From Aureobasidium sp. EXF-3400 (Eukaryota > Ascomycota > Dothideomycetes > Dothideales > Saccotheciaceae), in the NCBI GenBank assembly GCA_024195585.1, contig SWBL01000052.1, forward strand, positions 62,001 through 126,000: a stretch of 64,000 nucleotides of DNA, written 5' to 3'. Both the position numbers and the translations under genes were made by a program. Positions 32,534 through 43,147 of this stretch are shown piece by piece; the stretch's first letter is position 1, and every line of letters begins with the position of its first letter. Under the pieces are notes generated by a model. The model was not told the DNA's origin. It searched no databases and saw nothing but the letters and a program-made list of their open reading frames with translations.

Positions 32534-33699
32534 GGGTGCGTGTAGCATTAGCTGCGATACATCAGGCCATGAGAGGTCGCAGTGCAGGTCTCCCCCGCTC
32601 TTGCTGTGTAGTGTAGTATAGTGTAGCATGCATCCGCCGAGATCCGGTTCTGCTCGGCCTCGAGGTTGATGATGGATTTTGACGAGAAAGGCTCGAACAT
32701 AGTTTGTGCTGGATCAAGAATGACACGCGGCCGACGAGAGATGTTGTTCTTTATAGACCAGTCGACATGAGCGAACATCAACGTCACAGAACTGAAGGCA
32801 GCAACCATGAACCGCCCTTGCTTCCACCACGTTCAATGACACCACATACGCACATGAGGATGCACGTCAATGCACGTGAGTAAGACAGCCGAGCCATCGT
32901 TCGGCGGCGGGGATGGCTTTTGACACTACCTGGATCCTACAGGCTACGAGCAACATGGTTGCGGTGAGAGGACAGAAGAGTGACAAGATGAGATGTCGTC
33001 CTCCTCCCCGCTGCCCCTCTGCTCTTGCCATATACCTGTCTGGAAAGCCATCAGGATCGAGAATCCCATCCCAGCGTCTGCTCAATGCCCATGAGCCGGG
33101 CTCTGCCGCAGCGTGCCCCTCATCACGAAAAGCAGCCGCGCTTTTGAACCAACTCGGATCGGCTTGTCGCGCTCACCGGGGGTCTGTGCCAGCCGCAACT
33201 AAGCTCGGAAAAAGCGCAAACGCCTGCCTCGAAAGTTGCAAACCACTTCTTCGGCTTGACTGTACGATTTTTTCCACTCGCTTCCTGCGGCCCGAACAAA
33301 GTGACGGAGCTGGCTCGCTGATTGTTCGCCTTCGTCTGGACTCTGGTCGTATTCTTCTCTCGCTCCAACAAAGTCCTCTCTGCTTGAACTTGTCGTCCCA
33401 ATTTCGACCGAGCTCTTTTACGTGTGCGAAGCCAACGCCTGTCTGCCGCGTCGCATCTGGAGCCTGTCACCCAACACCGCCAACCGCGAACCCCGACTGA
33501 CGTCCTCTGTCAGCCTGTGTCTGTCCAAGTCCGAGCCCGAGTCGCTCGTCTGGTGTGTATAGTGCGGGGAGGTTAACCTTGAACCTTCCCGGACGAGTTG
33601 AGACTGCGCGACAGCTCTCAACTAATTTCTTTGGAACCGCCCATCGGGCCCACAAGACAAGCTTAGAACAAGACGAGAGAGATCTCTGACTCTACAGCC
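32534..33699. promoter_or_regulatory. Long upstream region of the La-protein gene
   Basis: These 1.17 kb separate the carboxylesterase stop from the La-protein start. The last 700 nt are GC-rich and pyrimidine-rich and are probably promoter and a long 5' UTR. A 195-residue frame at 32913-33500 has no recognisable content and is rejected as a gene. Confidence 0.4.
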
Positions 33700-36426
33700 A
33701 TGTCTTTCTCATACGCACAAGCAGCCAAGGGCCGCTCTGCAGCAAAAGCATCTGGCACAGAAACGCCGTCAAATAACACAGCAGCCGAGGACACCAACGG
33801 TCTTACAGTTGACTCCAAGGCAGAAGCTCATGCAGGAGGAGACACATCCAGTGTCACATCTGCCAACAACAACGACGATGGCTCATCCACGCCGACTAGA
33901 GCCTCTTCCGAATCAACATGGGACACCAAGTCGCAGAACTCGGATCGCCCAGCTAGAGCAGACGGCTCCGACTCGAAGACCGACGCAACAGAAGCCAAAG
34001 GCGAGACTCCCAAGCAACAGAAGCCCAAGTTCCGCGATGCTGTTCCACCACCCGTGAACCCTTGGGAGCAAAGAGCATCCGCCATGACTCACACCAAGCC
34101 GACACCATCGGCTCATGTCACCACCAACGGCAAGCAGGAGAGAAAGGCTGAGAAGGCAAAGAATGCAGACACAAAGAAGCCCGTCGCTGCCGGCACGAGG
34201 AGTCGTGACCAGCGTCAGACTGCAGAGGTGCCTAAAGCTCGCGTAAACGGTTCAGCGCCCCCACCAACAAACGATGTTGCTTGGCCGACCATGGAGACCG
34301 CTCGCGAGGAAGAGCGCAAGAAGACCCAAGTCCAAGAGGAGAAGGCGGCAAAGGAGACTAGCACCGCACCGGCCACCAAGAAGACCGAATGGGTTAACCT
34401 CCCTTACGTGCCTACCGCTGTCTTCGAGACCACTTTGCCCACGAGGGGAGCTCCCCGTACTGCTACTCGTGGAGGCGCTCGTGGTGGAAGCAACATGACT
34501 GGTCGCCCAACTTACCAGAATGGAGAAAAGCCTGTGTCAAAGCATGCAGACGCCACACAGGAACAGACTGCTGCTGCAAACGCCGAGGCAGACCGCGAGT
34601 CCATGCCTCCACCACCCAAGCCTGTCAAGGCTGAGGAGTCCAAGGATGCTGCCTCGACCAACGGTGTGTCTCACGATGCCCCTGCTACCAACGGCGCTAC
34701 GAAGAGTCACCCTTCAGCTCGTCGCAACAAATCTCCTCGCAAGTTCGAGACATCTGCTCGTCGCCAGTCTGCCGCTTCGGTGAATGCTGATGCTCTCAAT
34801 GGAGCTCATCCCGAGGCCGCAAAGACTGCCAACAAGGAGCGCTCCTTCGAAAACCCTCCTTCGTTCCGTGAGCCTAAGACAAGCAAGCGTGGAAGAGGCG
34901 GACACCGTGGCGGCCTTACCAATGGCCACTTCTCATCTCAAAACTTCACCAACGGCTTCCCTGGCGACTTCACCCCTGCAGCTCCTTCCTTCCCTCCTCG
35001 TGGTGGACACTTCCCTCAGCAGAGCCGTGGCGGCTTCCGCGGAGGCATGCGCTCCCAATCCATTCCTTTCGACTACGGCCGTGGCCAGTACCCTGGCTAC
35101 CCTATGATGGCTCCCCAAGGCTATATGTCTGAATACTATGGTGGTTACATGCCACCTGTCCCTGCCTACCAACCTGGAGCCGAGCAGATGTACCTCGTTC
35201 CCGCAATCTCACAGCAAATCGAGTACTACTTCTCCTTGGACAACCTGGTCAAGGACACTTTCTTCCGCAAACACATGGACTCTCAGGGATTTGTCTTCCT
35301 GACATTCGTTGCTGACTTTAACAGACTGAAGTCTTTGACCACTGACTACGAGCTGTTGAAGTATGTCTGTCTCAACTCACCGAATATCGAACTTCGCACT
35401 GGCCAAGATGGAAAGGATCGTCTACGAAAAGCCGGCGACTGGGAGATGTGGGTTCTGCCCATGGCCGAGCGTGATCCGTCTGCTCAAAATGATGGCCCAG
35501 TGTCGTTTGAGCGCCCTCCTGTTCCCCACATTGGAATGGCTGCACCTTTCTACCCTGGTGGCATGGAGCAGTTCGCCGAGAATGCTGGATTCGAAGAATT
35601 CAGAGGCCGTCAAGCCAAGTCGCCTCATCGCGAGAACGGCATGTCACCTCTAGGCTACTTCATCCCCGCCGAGGACATGAGTGGTGAGCCAGACAACTTC
35701 CCCAGCACACAAATTGACAACTTGACTGTTGTCGTACGCAAGCATGAAGAGACTCCTCGTCGTGCTCCATACCACACCGCAGGAACCAGAACCTTCTCCG
35801 ATGGATCTATTGATTCGAAGAACATCTACGAGGAAGTTCAGAAGACGAAGGCTCCAGAACAGAAGCCTCAAGTCCCCGAGACTGAACAGCAGGTCGCCAC
35901 CAACGGCGATGCCGCCGCTGTTGACGGTCCCGCGGTGACTCTGTTCTGGGTCAAGGATCAAAACTCTCCTGTCGAAACTCTTCCCGAGGATACCACACAC
36001 GAGATGTATAGTCATCTTCGCGGCAAGGCCCTGTCTCAGCGTGAAGTTGCAGCCACAGGCACCTGCCCTTATGACATGGACGTCCTTTACCAGTTCTGGT
36101 CGCACTTCCTGATCCGCAACTTCAACTCGAGCATGTACGCCGAGTTCCGTCATCTTGCCTTCGCAGATGCTGCTGAGCGTCACAACTCTACCGGTATCGC
36201 CAACCTCGTCAAGTACTATATTGAAGCTTTGGCCAGCCAGATCTCTATTCGCGAGCATGTGGGACGTCATTTCATTGAGCTTCTCCAGTCTGAGAAGGCT
36301 GGTGGTGAGCGCATTGCTTTCGGTCAGCTTCGCGAATCTTGGCGAAGCACTTCATTCAATGTCAGCAACCGCAAGAAGTTTGGTGAGATGATCGATGCAG
36401 ACCTCAAGGCGGAGCTTGAGGCATAA
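33700..36426 (+). CDS. La-motif RNA-binding protein, LARP1/Sro9-like
   Basis: This is a single-exon gene for 908 residues. A disordered N-terminal half (rich in T, A, K and P, then RGG/GGR clusters near nt 34440-34520 and 34890-35050) precedes the La motif at about residues 502-590. The La motif has QQIEYYFSLDNLVKDTFF, DSQGFVFLTFVADFNRL and the NIELRTGQDGKDRLRKAGD segment. At about 790-860 the DVLYQFWSHFLIRNFN and ANLVKYYIEAL helices resemble the C-terminal DM15 repeats of LARP1, which in animals bind capped TOP mRNA leaders. Yeast Sro9/Slf1 share the La motif. The protein likely associates with mRNA and polysomes in the cytoplasm and regulates translation or stability. DM15 assignment is inference from the pattern FWSxFL...YxEFxxxAxxDA. 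Confidence 0.88.
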   Translation: MSFSYAQAAKGRSAAKASGTETPSNNTAAEDTNGLTVDSKAEAHAGGDTSSVTSANNNDDGSSTPTRASSESTWDTKSQNSDRPARADGSDSKTDATEAKGETPKQQKPKFRDAVPPPVNPWEQRASAMTHTKPTPSAHVTTNGKQERKAEKAKNADTKKPVAAGTRSRDQRQTAEVPKARVNGSAPPPTNDVAWPTMETAREEERKKTQVQEEKAAKETSTAPATKKTEWVNLPYVPTAVFETTLPTRGAPRTATRGGARGGSNMTGRPTYQNGEKPVSKHADATQEQTAAANAEADRESMPPPPKPVKAEESKDAASTNGVSHDAPATNGATKSHPSARRNKSPRKFETSARRQSAASVNADALNGAHPEAAKTANKERSFENPPSFREPKTSKRGRGGHRGGLTNGHFSSQNFTNGFPGDFTPAAPSFPPRGGHFPQQSRGGFRGGMRSQSIPFDYGRGQYPGYPMMAPQGYMSEYYGGYMPPVPAYQPGAEQMYLVPAISQQIEYYFSLDNLVKDTFFRKHMDSQGFVFLTFVADFNRLKSLTTDYELLKYVCLNSPNIELRTGQDGKDRLRKAGDWEMWVLPMAERDPSAQNDGPVSFERPPVPHIGMAAPFYPGGMEQFAENAGFEEFRGRQAKSPHRENGMSPLGYFIPAEDMSGEPDNFPSTQIDNLTVVVRKHEETPRRAPYHTAGTRTFSDGSIDSKNIYEEVQKTKAPEQKPQVPETEQQVATNGDAAAVDGPAVTLFWVKDQNSPVETLPEDTTHEMYSHLRGKALSQREVAATGTCPYDMDVLYQFWSHFLIRNFNSSMYAEFRHLAFADAAERHNSTGIANLVKYYIEALASQISIREHVGRHFIELLQSEKAGGERIAFGQLRESWRSTSFNVSNRKKFGEMIDADLKAELEA

Positions 36427-37109
36427 TTTCTTTTCCACTCCGACTGTTTTTGTTCTTGTTTTTGTTTTTCTTAAAAGTCACACATGCTATGGGCGTTTCT
36501 GGGGGCGTTTATTCAAGCATGGGACAAAAGCCGGTGATAGATTATCTTCCAGCATGGGTGGGCAAAAAAGGCGCATCTTTGTGCTTCACCAAAAGCAACG
36601 TTTAGCTGCAGGGATGGGTCGGGAGATTGGGGGGTTTGATTTGCTTTCTTTGCACACACACGCCGACATGGTATATTCCCATCCTGGTCATGGATCCTTT
36701 TCCCTTTTCTTCTTTTTTCTTTTTCTTCGATGCCTTTCTTTCCTCCCCTTTCCAATTTTTCTCTTCTCTTGATTTGATCGCCTTTCTCAGGCCGCACTTC
36801 GTCCCTGTTGCATTTGGGCAAGATTGCTACTCGCAGGAATAGAAGAAGAATACGGGGCAGAAAAGCTATGTTATGATTTGTAAATACACGAAACCTTTGC
36901 TCCATTTGTACGATCCGAATTTGCAGCTCCAAGTGAAGTCAAGAGTGGACGAAGCTTGATAGACCCGAGATAAGATTATGAGATGATCAGTCGCCACCTG
37001 CGCCACCCTCCCCCGCATTTCGACCCTGACTACTTAGGCATCCGCCCTCGACTTGCATGCACCTTCCTCTCTCATCATCTACACGTCTGCTCGACGAATC
37101 ACATCCATC
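36427..37109. other. Intergenic region with pyrimidine tract
   Basis: This is the 3' UTR of the La-protein gene, with a long T/C-rich tract at 36696-36770, then the promoter/leader of the next gene. The frame extending upstream to 37053 is not used in my model because the Met at 37110 has better context. Confidence 0.4.
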
Positions 37110-38429
37110 ATGCCGCCCCTGGCAGGATACTGGCATAGCCTCTTGACGAGGCATGCCAAAACATGGAAGGCAGTCGCCAAACAAGTTCAGCAAGCCGTCC
37201 AGAGTAAAGTAGCCCAGCCGGCACGCGCTGAACTCCAGCCTGTCCTGGTCCGCAGCTCTGCACGACAGCCACTACACCCTGCTGCTCGCATTAGACAGCA
37301 CCAAAGCCGCTGGTTCAGCAGCTCTTCACGCTCTACCTTCAAGGATACCGTTCGACGCTTCACCTCAATCGCCGAGCAATCCTCAGGACACCAGTACAAG
37401 CGCAGCTCTCTGCCCAAGTCTAGTGTCGGCAATGCCGTCATCCGTCACTCTGGCCGCGCTCCATTCGCCTCAACCCTGAGACCCAACCTCACCGGAGGTA
37501 CTCTGGGACGCACATCTGGAGGATACTCGCTTGGAGGCGGTCGTGTTGGAGGCCAGAGATACTTCTCTCACGGCCCGGCTAGCCAATCACAAGTCGTCCA
37601 GAACGTCTCCCAGGCCGTCCGTGCCTTCTTTGTGTCTGGCAACAAGGCTCAGTTCAACGGCGTCAACCCTCGCGGAGAGAAGTCCTACAAGACTGTCACT
37701 GTCACTCAGCATGACACTGCCAAGAAGCTTCATTCGCTCCCCAAGCAGACTCCTGGCTCCTACATCTCTTTCCCCATCAACCCTACTATCACCGCCTTGG
37801 CCTCGCTTGAGGCAGTCGCCGGTTTCTCCGACGTTGAGCACGTCAACTCTGACGGTCTTCTCGATGGCCTCACCGTTGATTTCTCTCGCTCGCTTAAGGA
37901 TCTGGCTGCTATCCTTAGCGATATCAACAAACTCTCCACCTTAGGAGACCTGCCCATCACATACGAGGGTTCATCTCTACGCATCCATTTCCCTGGTTGC
38001 GATGCCGAGACTGTTGACAGACTGCGCGACGAGCTGCAAATCCAACGAGGTATCACTGCTCAAGACGAAGACTTTGATGACTACGTCGGCTCCGAGATTG
38101 CTCTGTTGTTCCCATTTGCTCCAAGCATCCCGGCATCCGAGTCCGGCAGCGAGTTTTACGAATCGCCATCTGGTAGTCATACCAAGCCTATCGAATGGCA
38201 AACGATGATCACACCTTCAGAGAGCAGTGTCGGTCGCCATATGTCAATGAAGTCGGACACTTTGTCAGAACTCGATTTTGAATTCGACAGCCCGGCAATG
38301 GCTTCAGACTATGAGTCTCTCCATTACTCTAGCTCTGGTGAACACGAAGATGCTCAGAGTCCGCTCGAGTATCAAAACTTCGAGGGGATTTATAGGTTCA
38401 TTGAACAGTGCGATTCTCATCGACACTGA
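37110..38429 (+). CDS. Conserved fungal protein, probable mitochondrial
   Basis: This is a single-exon gene for 439 residues from the Met of MPPLAGYWHSLLTRHAKTW; an in-frame ATG at 37053 would add 19 residues. The N-terminal 100 residues are rich in Arg, Ser, Gln and Ala without acid residues, like a mitochondrial presequence. A central block is the best conserved-looking part: GGQRYFSHGPASQSQVVQNV, VRAFFVSGNKAQFNGVNPRG and SFPINPTITALASLEAVAGF. The C terminus is acidic and Ser-rich. I recall related Aspergillus proteins labelled as a casein kinase II beta subunit, but I see no CK2-beta zinc-binding cysteines here, so I do not adopt that name. Function is unknown. Confidence 0.72.
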   Translation: MPPLAGYWHSLLTRHAKTWKAVAKQVQQAVQSKVAQPARAELQPVLVRSSARQPLHPAARIRQHQSRWFSSSSRSTFKDTVRRFTSIAEQSSGHQYKRSSLPKSSVGNAVIRHSGRAPFASTLRPNLTGGTLGRTSGGYSLGGGRVGGQRYFSHGPASQSQVVQNVSQAVRAFFVSGNKAQFNGVNPRGEKSYKTVTVTQHDTAKKLHSLPKQTPGSYISFPINPTITALASLEAVAGFSDVEHVNSDGLLDGLTVDFSRSLKDLAAILSDINKLSTLGDLPITYEGSSLRIHFPGCDAETVDRLRDELQIQRGITAQDEDFDDYVGSEIALLFPFAPSIPASESGSEFYESPSGSHTKPIEWQTMITPSESSVGRHMSMKSDTLSELDFEFDSPAMASDYESLHYSSSGEHEDAQSPLEYQNFEGIYRFIEQCDSHRH

Positions 38430-38759
38430 TGATGGATGATCTATATTTCTTCTTACTCTCCTCTCTCTTGCTTCAGACTGTAACGATACGATACCCTTGG
38501 CGTTGGTTCATTTGCTTTTCTTATTTCATTATTTCATTAGTTCATCATGCCTAGGAGCACACCTACGTAGCAATTCATCATCGAATGCATTTTTACCATC
38601 ACTTCTGCCTTGTACGCTGACACGTTGACTCGATCATCAATGTTACCTGACTATATCGGCAAGAACTCATGCGAGTGGGGGCTCAAGGCGTACTGTATGT
38701 GTAATTTGACATGAATTCATCAGATATGTAAAATAAAGCAAAATAGTTACAGCAGTCAA
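38430..38759. other. Convergent intergenic region
   Basis: This is AT-rich 3' UTR-like sequence between two convergent genes, with repeated ATTTCATTA-type motifs around 38520-38545. No gene is seen. Confidence 0.4.
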
Positions 38760-40093
38760 TCACGCTGGCCCAAGTGGTGATCGCGGCCATTCAGCTGCCT
38801 CTTCATCATATACGTTGATGCGTCTGGTCATCAGCACCTCGTCATCAGGAAACCAACTTTTATTCTGCAACGATCCAACAGTGGCAGGCCCAGATATTGT
38901 CATATCCATATTCAGGTTCGGCCTTGTGCTGTCTGTCGATTGTGATTGCTGGGTGATTGGATTCAGCTCGTACGCTTGACCGGGAGGTGCACTTTTCAAA
39001 TCACCGACCACGCTGGTGAAGTTTCCCATTTTGCTAGGCCTCTTATCGTCGTCCATCTGCAGATATCCGCGCTCGCTGAATCTGGCGCCGGAATAGACTG
39101 GCCTACGCGCTAATGATCCCTTCGAGTTGTCGCTGGGTGGTTGACTGCTGTTGCTGGTGTTTGTAGTATTGCGTACCTTGCCCACCATGTTCTTGAAGAG
39201 TGGTCGAGTCGTTGCCAGGCATGCGGCGACAATGCCACAGGCTGGCTCGACTAGACTGTATACACCTATGTCGATCGCATTTGTGAAGAATGCTGGTCCC
39301 GTGCGGAGGCCGGGGATATAGACGATTCGGACAAGGGAGATGATGCTACCGACTGCTCCGAGACTGAGTAAGAAGCCAGATGATATCTTCGCAGACCGTG
39401 GTATCTGTGAGTTCCAGAGCACGAATATCGGGAGACATGCGAACGTCCAATCGCTGATGGCGTTGAGAGATGCATGGACGTAGTTCATTGGTTGGAGAAC
39501 CTCGTCATGAATGCAAATTCCGGATGCTTCCTTGATCAGGAAGTTGGTTGGGATTCCACATTGGAAGACGGCGACGAAAGCGAAGACGACGGCATACACT
39601 GTATATATCGATGTGACAATCCAGATGACTCTTCGATGCCAGCGCCGGACGACGATCCTGAGGAAGAAGATTGCCAGACTGAGTTTCAATGCGACAGTGG
39701 TCAGGATGTATAAGCCCATCAAGGATATAATGTACTACAACCTTGGTTAGTACTGATCCAAGAGGCATAGCGCATATGACAAACCTTCATGAGATTGTTG
39801 AGCAGCTCCAGTTCAGACCGGATCCCTTCCTCCAGTGCTCGTTGCGGTCTTTCACTCTGCTCAATTCGTTCGATGCATATTAGAAGACTGCAACATGTCG
39901 TGGACAAGCATATCGTAAGAAGCATCGCCCAATCGTCCCATCCGAAAGAGCGTATCAGTATGGCTCGCACATAGACTCGAAGTGCAAATGAAGTCCAGCA
40001 GATGATGAGGAAGACCACGGCTACGATCAACATGACAGTCGTGCGAGGTCCGACTGCAGCCACTCGGTGTGCAGCATCTGATATGACATCCAT
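38760..40093 (-). CDS. Fungal rhodopsin-domain integral membrane protein
   Basis: Exons 40093-39785 and 39734-38760 encode 427 residues, with a 50-nt intron. The acceptor must be the AG at 39736-39735, because an upstream choice meets a stop codon. Seven hydrophobic segments occupy about residues 15-290. The family's FGWDDWAML motif lies after the first helix pair, and YILTTVALKLSLAIFFLRIV follows the junction. The C-terminal 130 residues are cytosolic, Ser-rich and polar. Proteins of this type (fungal rhodopsin domain, related to Pth11-like receptors but without a CFEM domain) are numerous in Pezizomycotina, and most have no known ligand. No retinal-binding lysine motif is evident, so light sensing is not implied. 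Confidence 0.84.
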
Positions 40094-41921
40094 GTGGAAA
40101 GCGCCGGCGGAGAATGAGAGGCAAGGGAGGAAAAGATGGGATTTGAGTCTAGTCGCTAAGCGGGAAAGAGGGCTGGCAAGAGGGAGAGAAAACCCGATGT
40201 GGCATGACCTACCAGTTAGATGAATTGCTTGACATGCTGTTCCTTTTGCATTGGAAGGAACGATAGACTCCGATCTGACTTTGAGGCTTTAACCTTGCCT
40301 CGCTTATCGCGTACGCCGTCAGTGAACCTTGATCGCACCAGCAAGTTTCGGCCTACTTTGAGGAGCTTGCATACACCCTTTGTTGATGCGACAGAGGCAA
40401 AAAGTGTGAATGAACGAATTCAGACGTGGATTCTTGGGTGGGGCTTGCGTGGAGTTGCCTGCAGGCTGTACTCGTGTGAGCATGGATGTAGGTCCCAACA
40501 CGAAACCGGTTGAATGGTATGGGCTTTTGACATAGAGAACCATGTCCTGGGGTCTTCCTTTTCCACTGATGCGTTTCATCCGACCTCGGGTGACTTCAAG
40601 CCTCAAGGCGGCGGTCCCAAGACGGCAAGCTGCCTGTGAGATGTTACAGAATCACCGCCAAGGTTGGCTAAAGTGAAGTTTCATAAATTGTGGTTGACAT
40701 CTTGGCAGCAGGATGGCAGAATAGCTAAACCGTCAACGCCTGCAGCAGGACCTCCAATGACACCGGTATTTACTTCGGCGCAGCCTTCGGAGCGTCACTT
40801 TCCTCAGGAGTTGCCGCGTCACAGTGTGATAAGTTGCCTTTAGACCGTGTCAATCACTCTATTTATCAGCTGAGAAGGGTCCATTAATATCGACAACAAC
40901 CCCGTTCAACACGCTGAAAAGCTTGACCTGCTTTCCTAAGATCGGATTGGGTGTCAATTGCTTTGAGATCATTTTCCAGATCGCTGTGACTGTGTCTGCA
41001 ATGTCCCGAGTATGCTCCGTTAAATGGTGAAGACACAGACGGAAGGAAGGTATATGAATTCATATAGTGAAGCGAGATGGATATTGTTGACGTGTTTGCG
41101 CAATTCGGGCCGCACATTCGCCTGGGCTAGTCCTCCACTGAGTAACGACGAAGGAGAGCATATCATGGTAGACCAGGATGCGAGGTTGGTCACTGATAGT
41201 TGAGTGCAAGAAACAGAGGTAAACGGAAAGATAGAGACGGTGTGAACGAAAAAGTGATCCGAGGTGCGTGTGGAAAACTTCTGAGTATATATTTTGTCAG
41301 ATTAAGCAATTTTGTAGCTGTAATGGCTCAACGGAAAGAAACGTCTTCAATCTTTCTTTGCACTCCTGCTGTTGGCAACAACCCAATCATCGGTGCCCGG
41401 TTCGAATCCCGTGGTGGCCACCCACTCGCATAGGTAACTTGCGATTGCTGCGCGTGGCCTTGAGACTGCTTGGATACCGCTTCAGCCGAGCAATCGGGCA
41501 GAGCGACTGAGCCCATGGGATGGCGATATCGGACTACATTGATGGGCTGGTGGAGTGTTGGGAATGAGTTATGAAGTTGTGACTCTCTTTTTGCACTTTT
41601 TGTGAGGTGAGTCGGATGGAAGGCATGTATGCTTTTGCGCGCGCCATGGCCGCCGAGGTTATTCTGGTCGCAAGGTGCGGTATTAACGTATAAGAATATA
41701 CTTAGTAAGTTGTTGTTACAAGTATATGTCGCAATTGACCACCTTGAGGGTGTATGCTTCGTGTGTCTTTGTCTCACTGAACCCAGACTTCAATACCACT
41801 TGTGCATTCTCAAAGCCATGCTCATGCTTAGCCAGACGAGGGCACAAAGAAATCCGTCCTTATGGATGCAATGATCTAAAAGTTACAACCAAGGTCTCGA
41901 CGTACCCTCTATCTTCACCTG
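40094..41921. other. Long gene-poor intergenic region
   Basis: These 1.8 kb have no convincing coding frame. They hold the promoter of the rhodopsin-domain gene and the 3' flank of the HAD hydrolase gene. An isolated B-box-like GGTTCGAATCC lies at 41399-41409 (+), but the surrounding sequence does not fold into a tRNA. The region may include a relic. Confidence 0.4.
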
Positions 41922-42869
41922 CTATGCTTCCATGCCGTAGCTCTTGTAGGGGAAGTTCTCAAGCGTCATGTGCAGTCTCGCCCATTCATCGCCAACCTTT
42001 CCAGGCACCTCAGTACCTCCACTGCTAACACCATACTGCTTCATGATACTCGTGCCAGCCAAGACATCCTCTTCTCTTCCCTTGTACTCATTCAGCAGGC
42101 CAGGATGCGGGCACCAAACAACCTGCATGCCAGCTCTTCTTCCCGACTCCACACCAGGCACACTGTCCTCGAACACCAGGCATTCAGCAGGTGTGATTTC
42201 CTTCTCTTTGCCTTCTTTGCGGATACGCTGATTGATGGCCTCGAGAGCGAGGAGATAGATGTCTGGTGCGGGCTTGCCCTTTCCAGCAGGAATCCTTGGG
42301 TCGTCGCCGAGGACGCGGTGTTGTTGCTCAAAGACTTTGAACATGTCTTCGAGGTGTGCAGTCTTGAGACCGAAGTTATTCTTGTTGGATGAGGTGGCGA
42401 GGGCGATGTGGACGTTGGGGTTCGCATCGAGTGTCTTCAGTAGGTCGCGGACACCGGGTAGCGGTTGTGTGGATGGAAAGTACTTTTGTTGCAAGAGCGA
42501 TGTCTGTTGGAGGAAGTCTTCGCGGGTAATGGGCAGTTGAGCCCAGTCGTGGAAGATCTGACCAGCCTGTGCGTGGGTATGTGTTAGCTCTTGACCATGG
42601 CTTGATGGGTTGTGTCTGAGGGAGTTGTGTGCATACCTCAGGGCCAGGGCGTCCTTGAAGTTGGGCCTTGATGTTCCAGGGCAGATCGGGCTTGCCGTAC
42701 TTTCGTAGAGTCTCGTTGGTGCATACTGTGTACAGGTCTTCCGAGTCGATCAAGAGACCATCCATATCGAAGAGACATGCTCGCACAGGTGGGGGTCTTG
42801 GTATGGATTAGCCATAGACCACGATGAGTTGTAGAGGCGATGGACATACTGGCTCGTTGCTTGCGACAT
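41922..42869 (-). CDS. HAD-superfamily hydrolase (beta-phosphoglucomutase/GS1-like)
   Basis: Exons 42869-42850 (20 nt), 42796-42637 and 42566-41922 encode 274 residues. HAD motifs are visible: motif I ACLFDMDGLLIDSE with nucleophile Asp17 and acid/base Asp19; motif II ALATSSNK near residue 120; the Lys motif GKGKPAPDIYLLA; and motif IV CLVFEDSVPGVESGRRAGM. The helical cap between motifs I and II fits subfamily IA. Close relatives include pseudouridine-5'-phosphatase (GS1/HDHD1) and sugar-phosphate phosphatases, so it probably dephosphorylates a small cytosolic phosphometabolite; which one is unknown. The first exon encodes only MSQATSQ (part of the last codon); it is needed because no other Met precedes motif I in frame. 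Confidence 0.88.
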
Positions 42870-43147
42870 TGTGATTGACTCTTGTGAAAAAGCTACTGGT
42901 TACAATTGAGGAAGGAAGCGATATAGAAATGCTCATGCATCATGCACTCGGCCCTGGAAACCCCGCCGGCTCGGTCCGACATGCACCGGCGTCTCTCGTC
43001 TCTTCCTCTTCGGCGCTCGTATCCTCCATCCCACTTCCTCTCGCCCACGCTTGAACGATAGAATCAAGACATCTCGAGAAGAGATCTGGTCTTGATCACG
43101 CTGCCCGTATCATTTGTGCCGAATCCTCTCACTATCAATTCATGGGA

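Noticed and set aside
32913..33500. 195-residue frame upstream of the La-protein gene
   Set aside because: Low-complexity Cys/Arg/Ser-rich translation with no domain; it is better read as a long GC-rich leader or promoter.
37053..37109. Upstream in-frame ATG for the mitochondrial-like protein
   Set aside because: It is possible, but the Met at 37110 has better context (ATCATGCC) and starts a typical presequence; the extension adds nothing recognisable.
37110..38429. Casein kinase II beta subunit
   Set aside because: A label I recall for related fungal proteins, but the CK2-beta zinc-binding cysteines are not present here.
41399..41429. Functional tRNA ending in GGTGGCCAC
   Set aside because: The T stem has only three of five pairs, no matching 5' acceptor strand exists upstream, and the candidate anticodon loop lacks T33.
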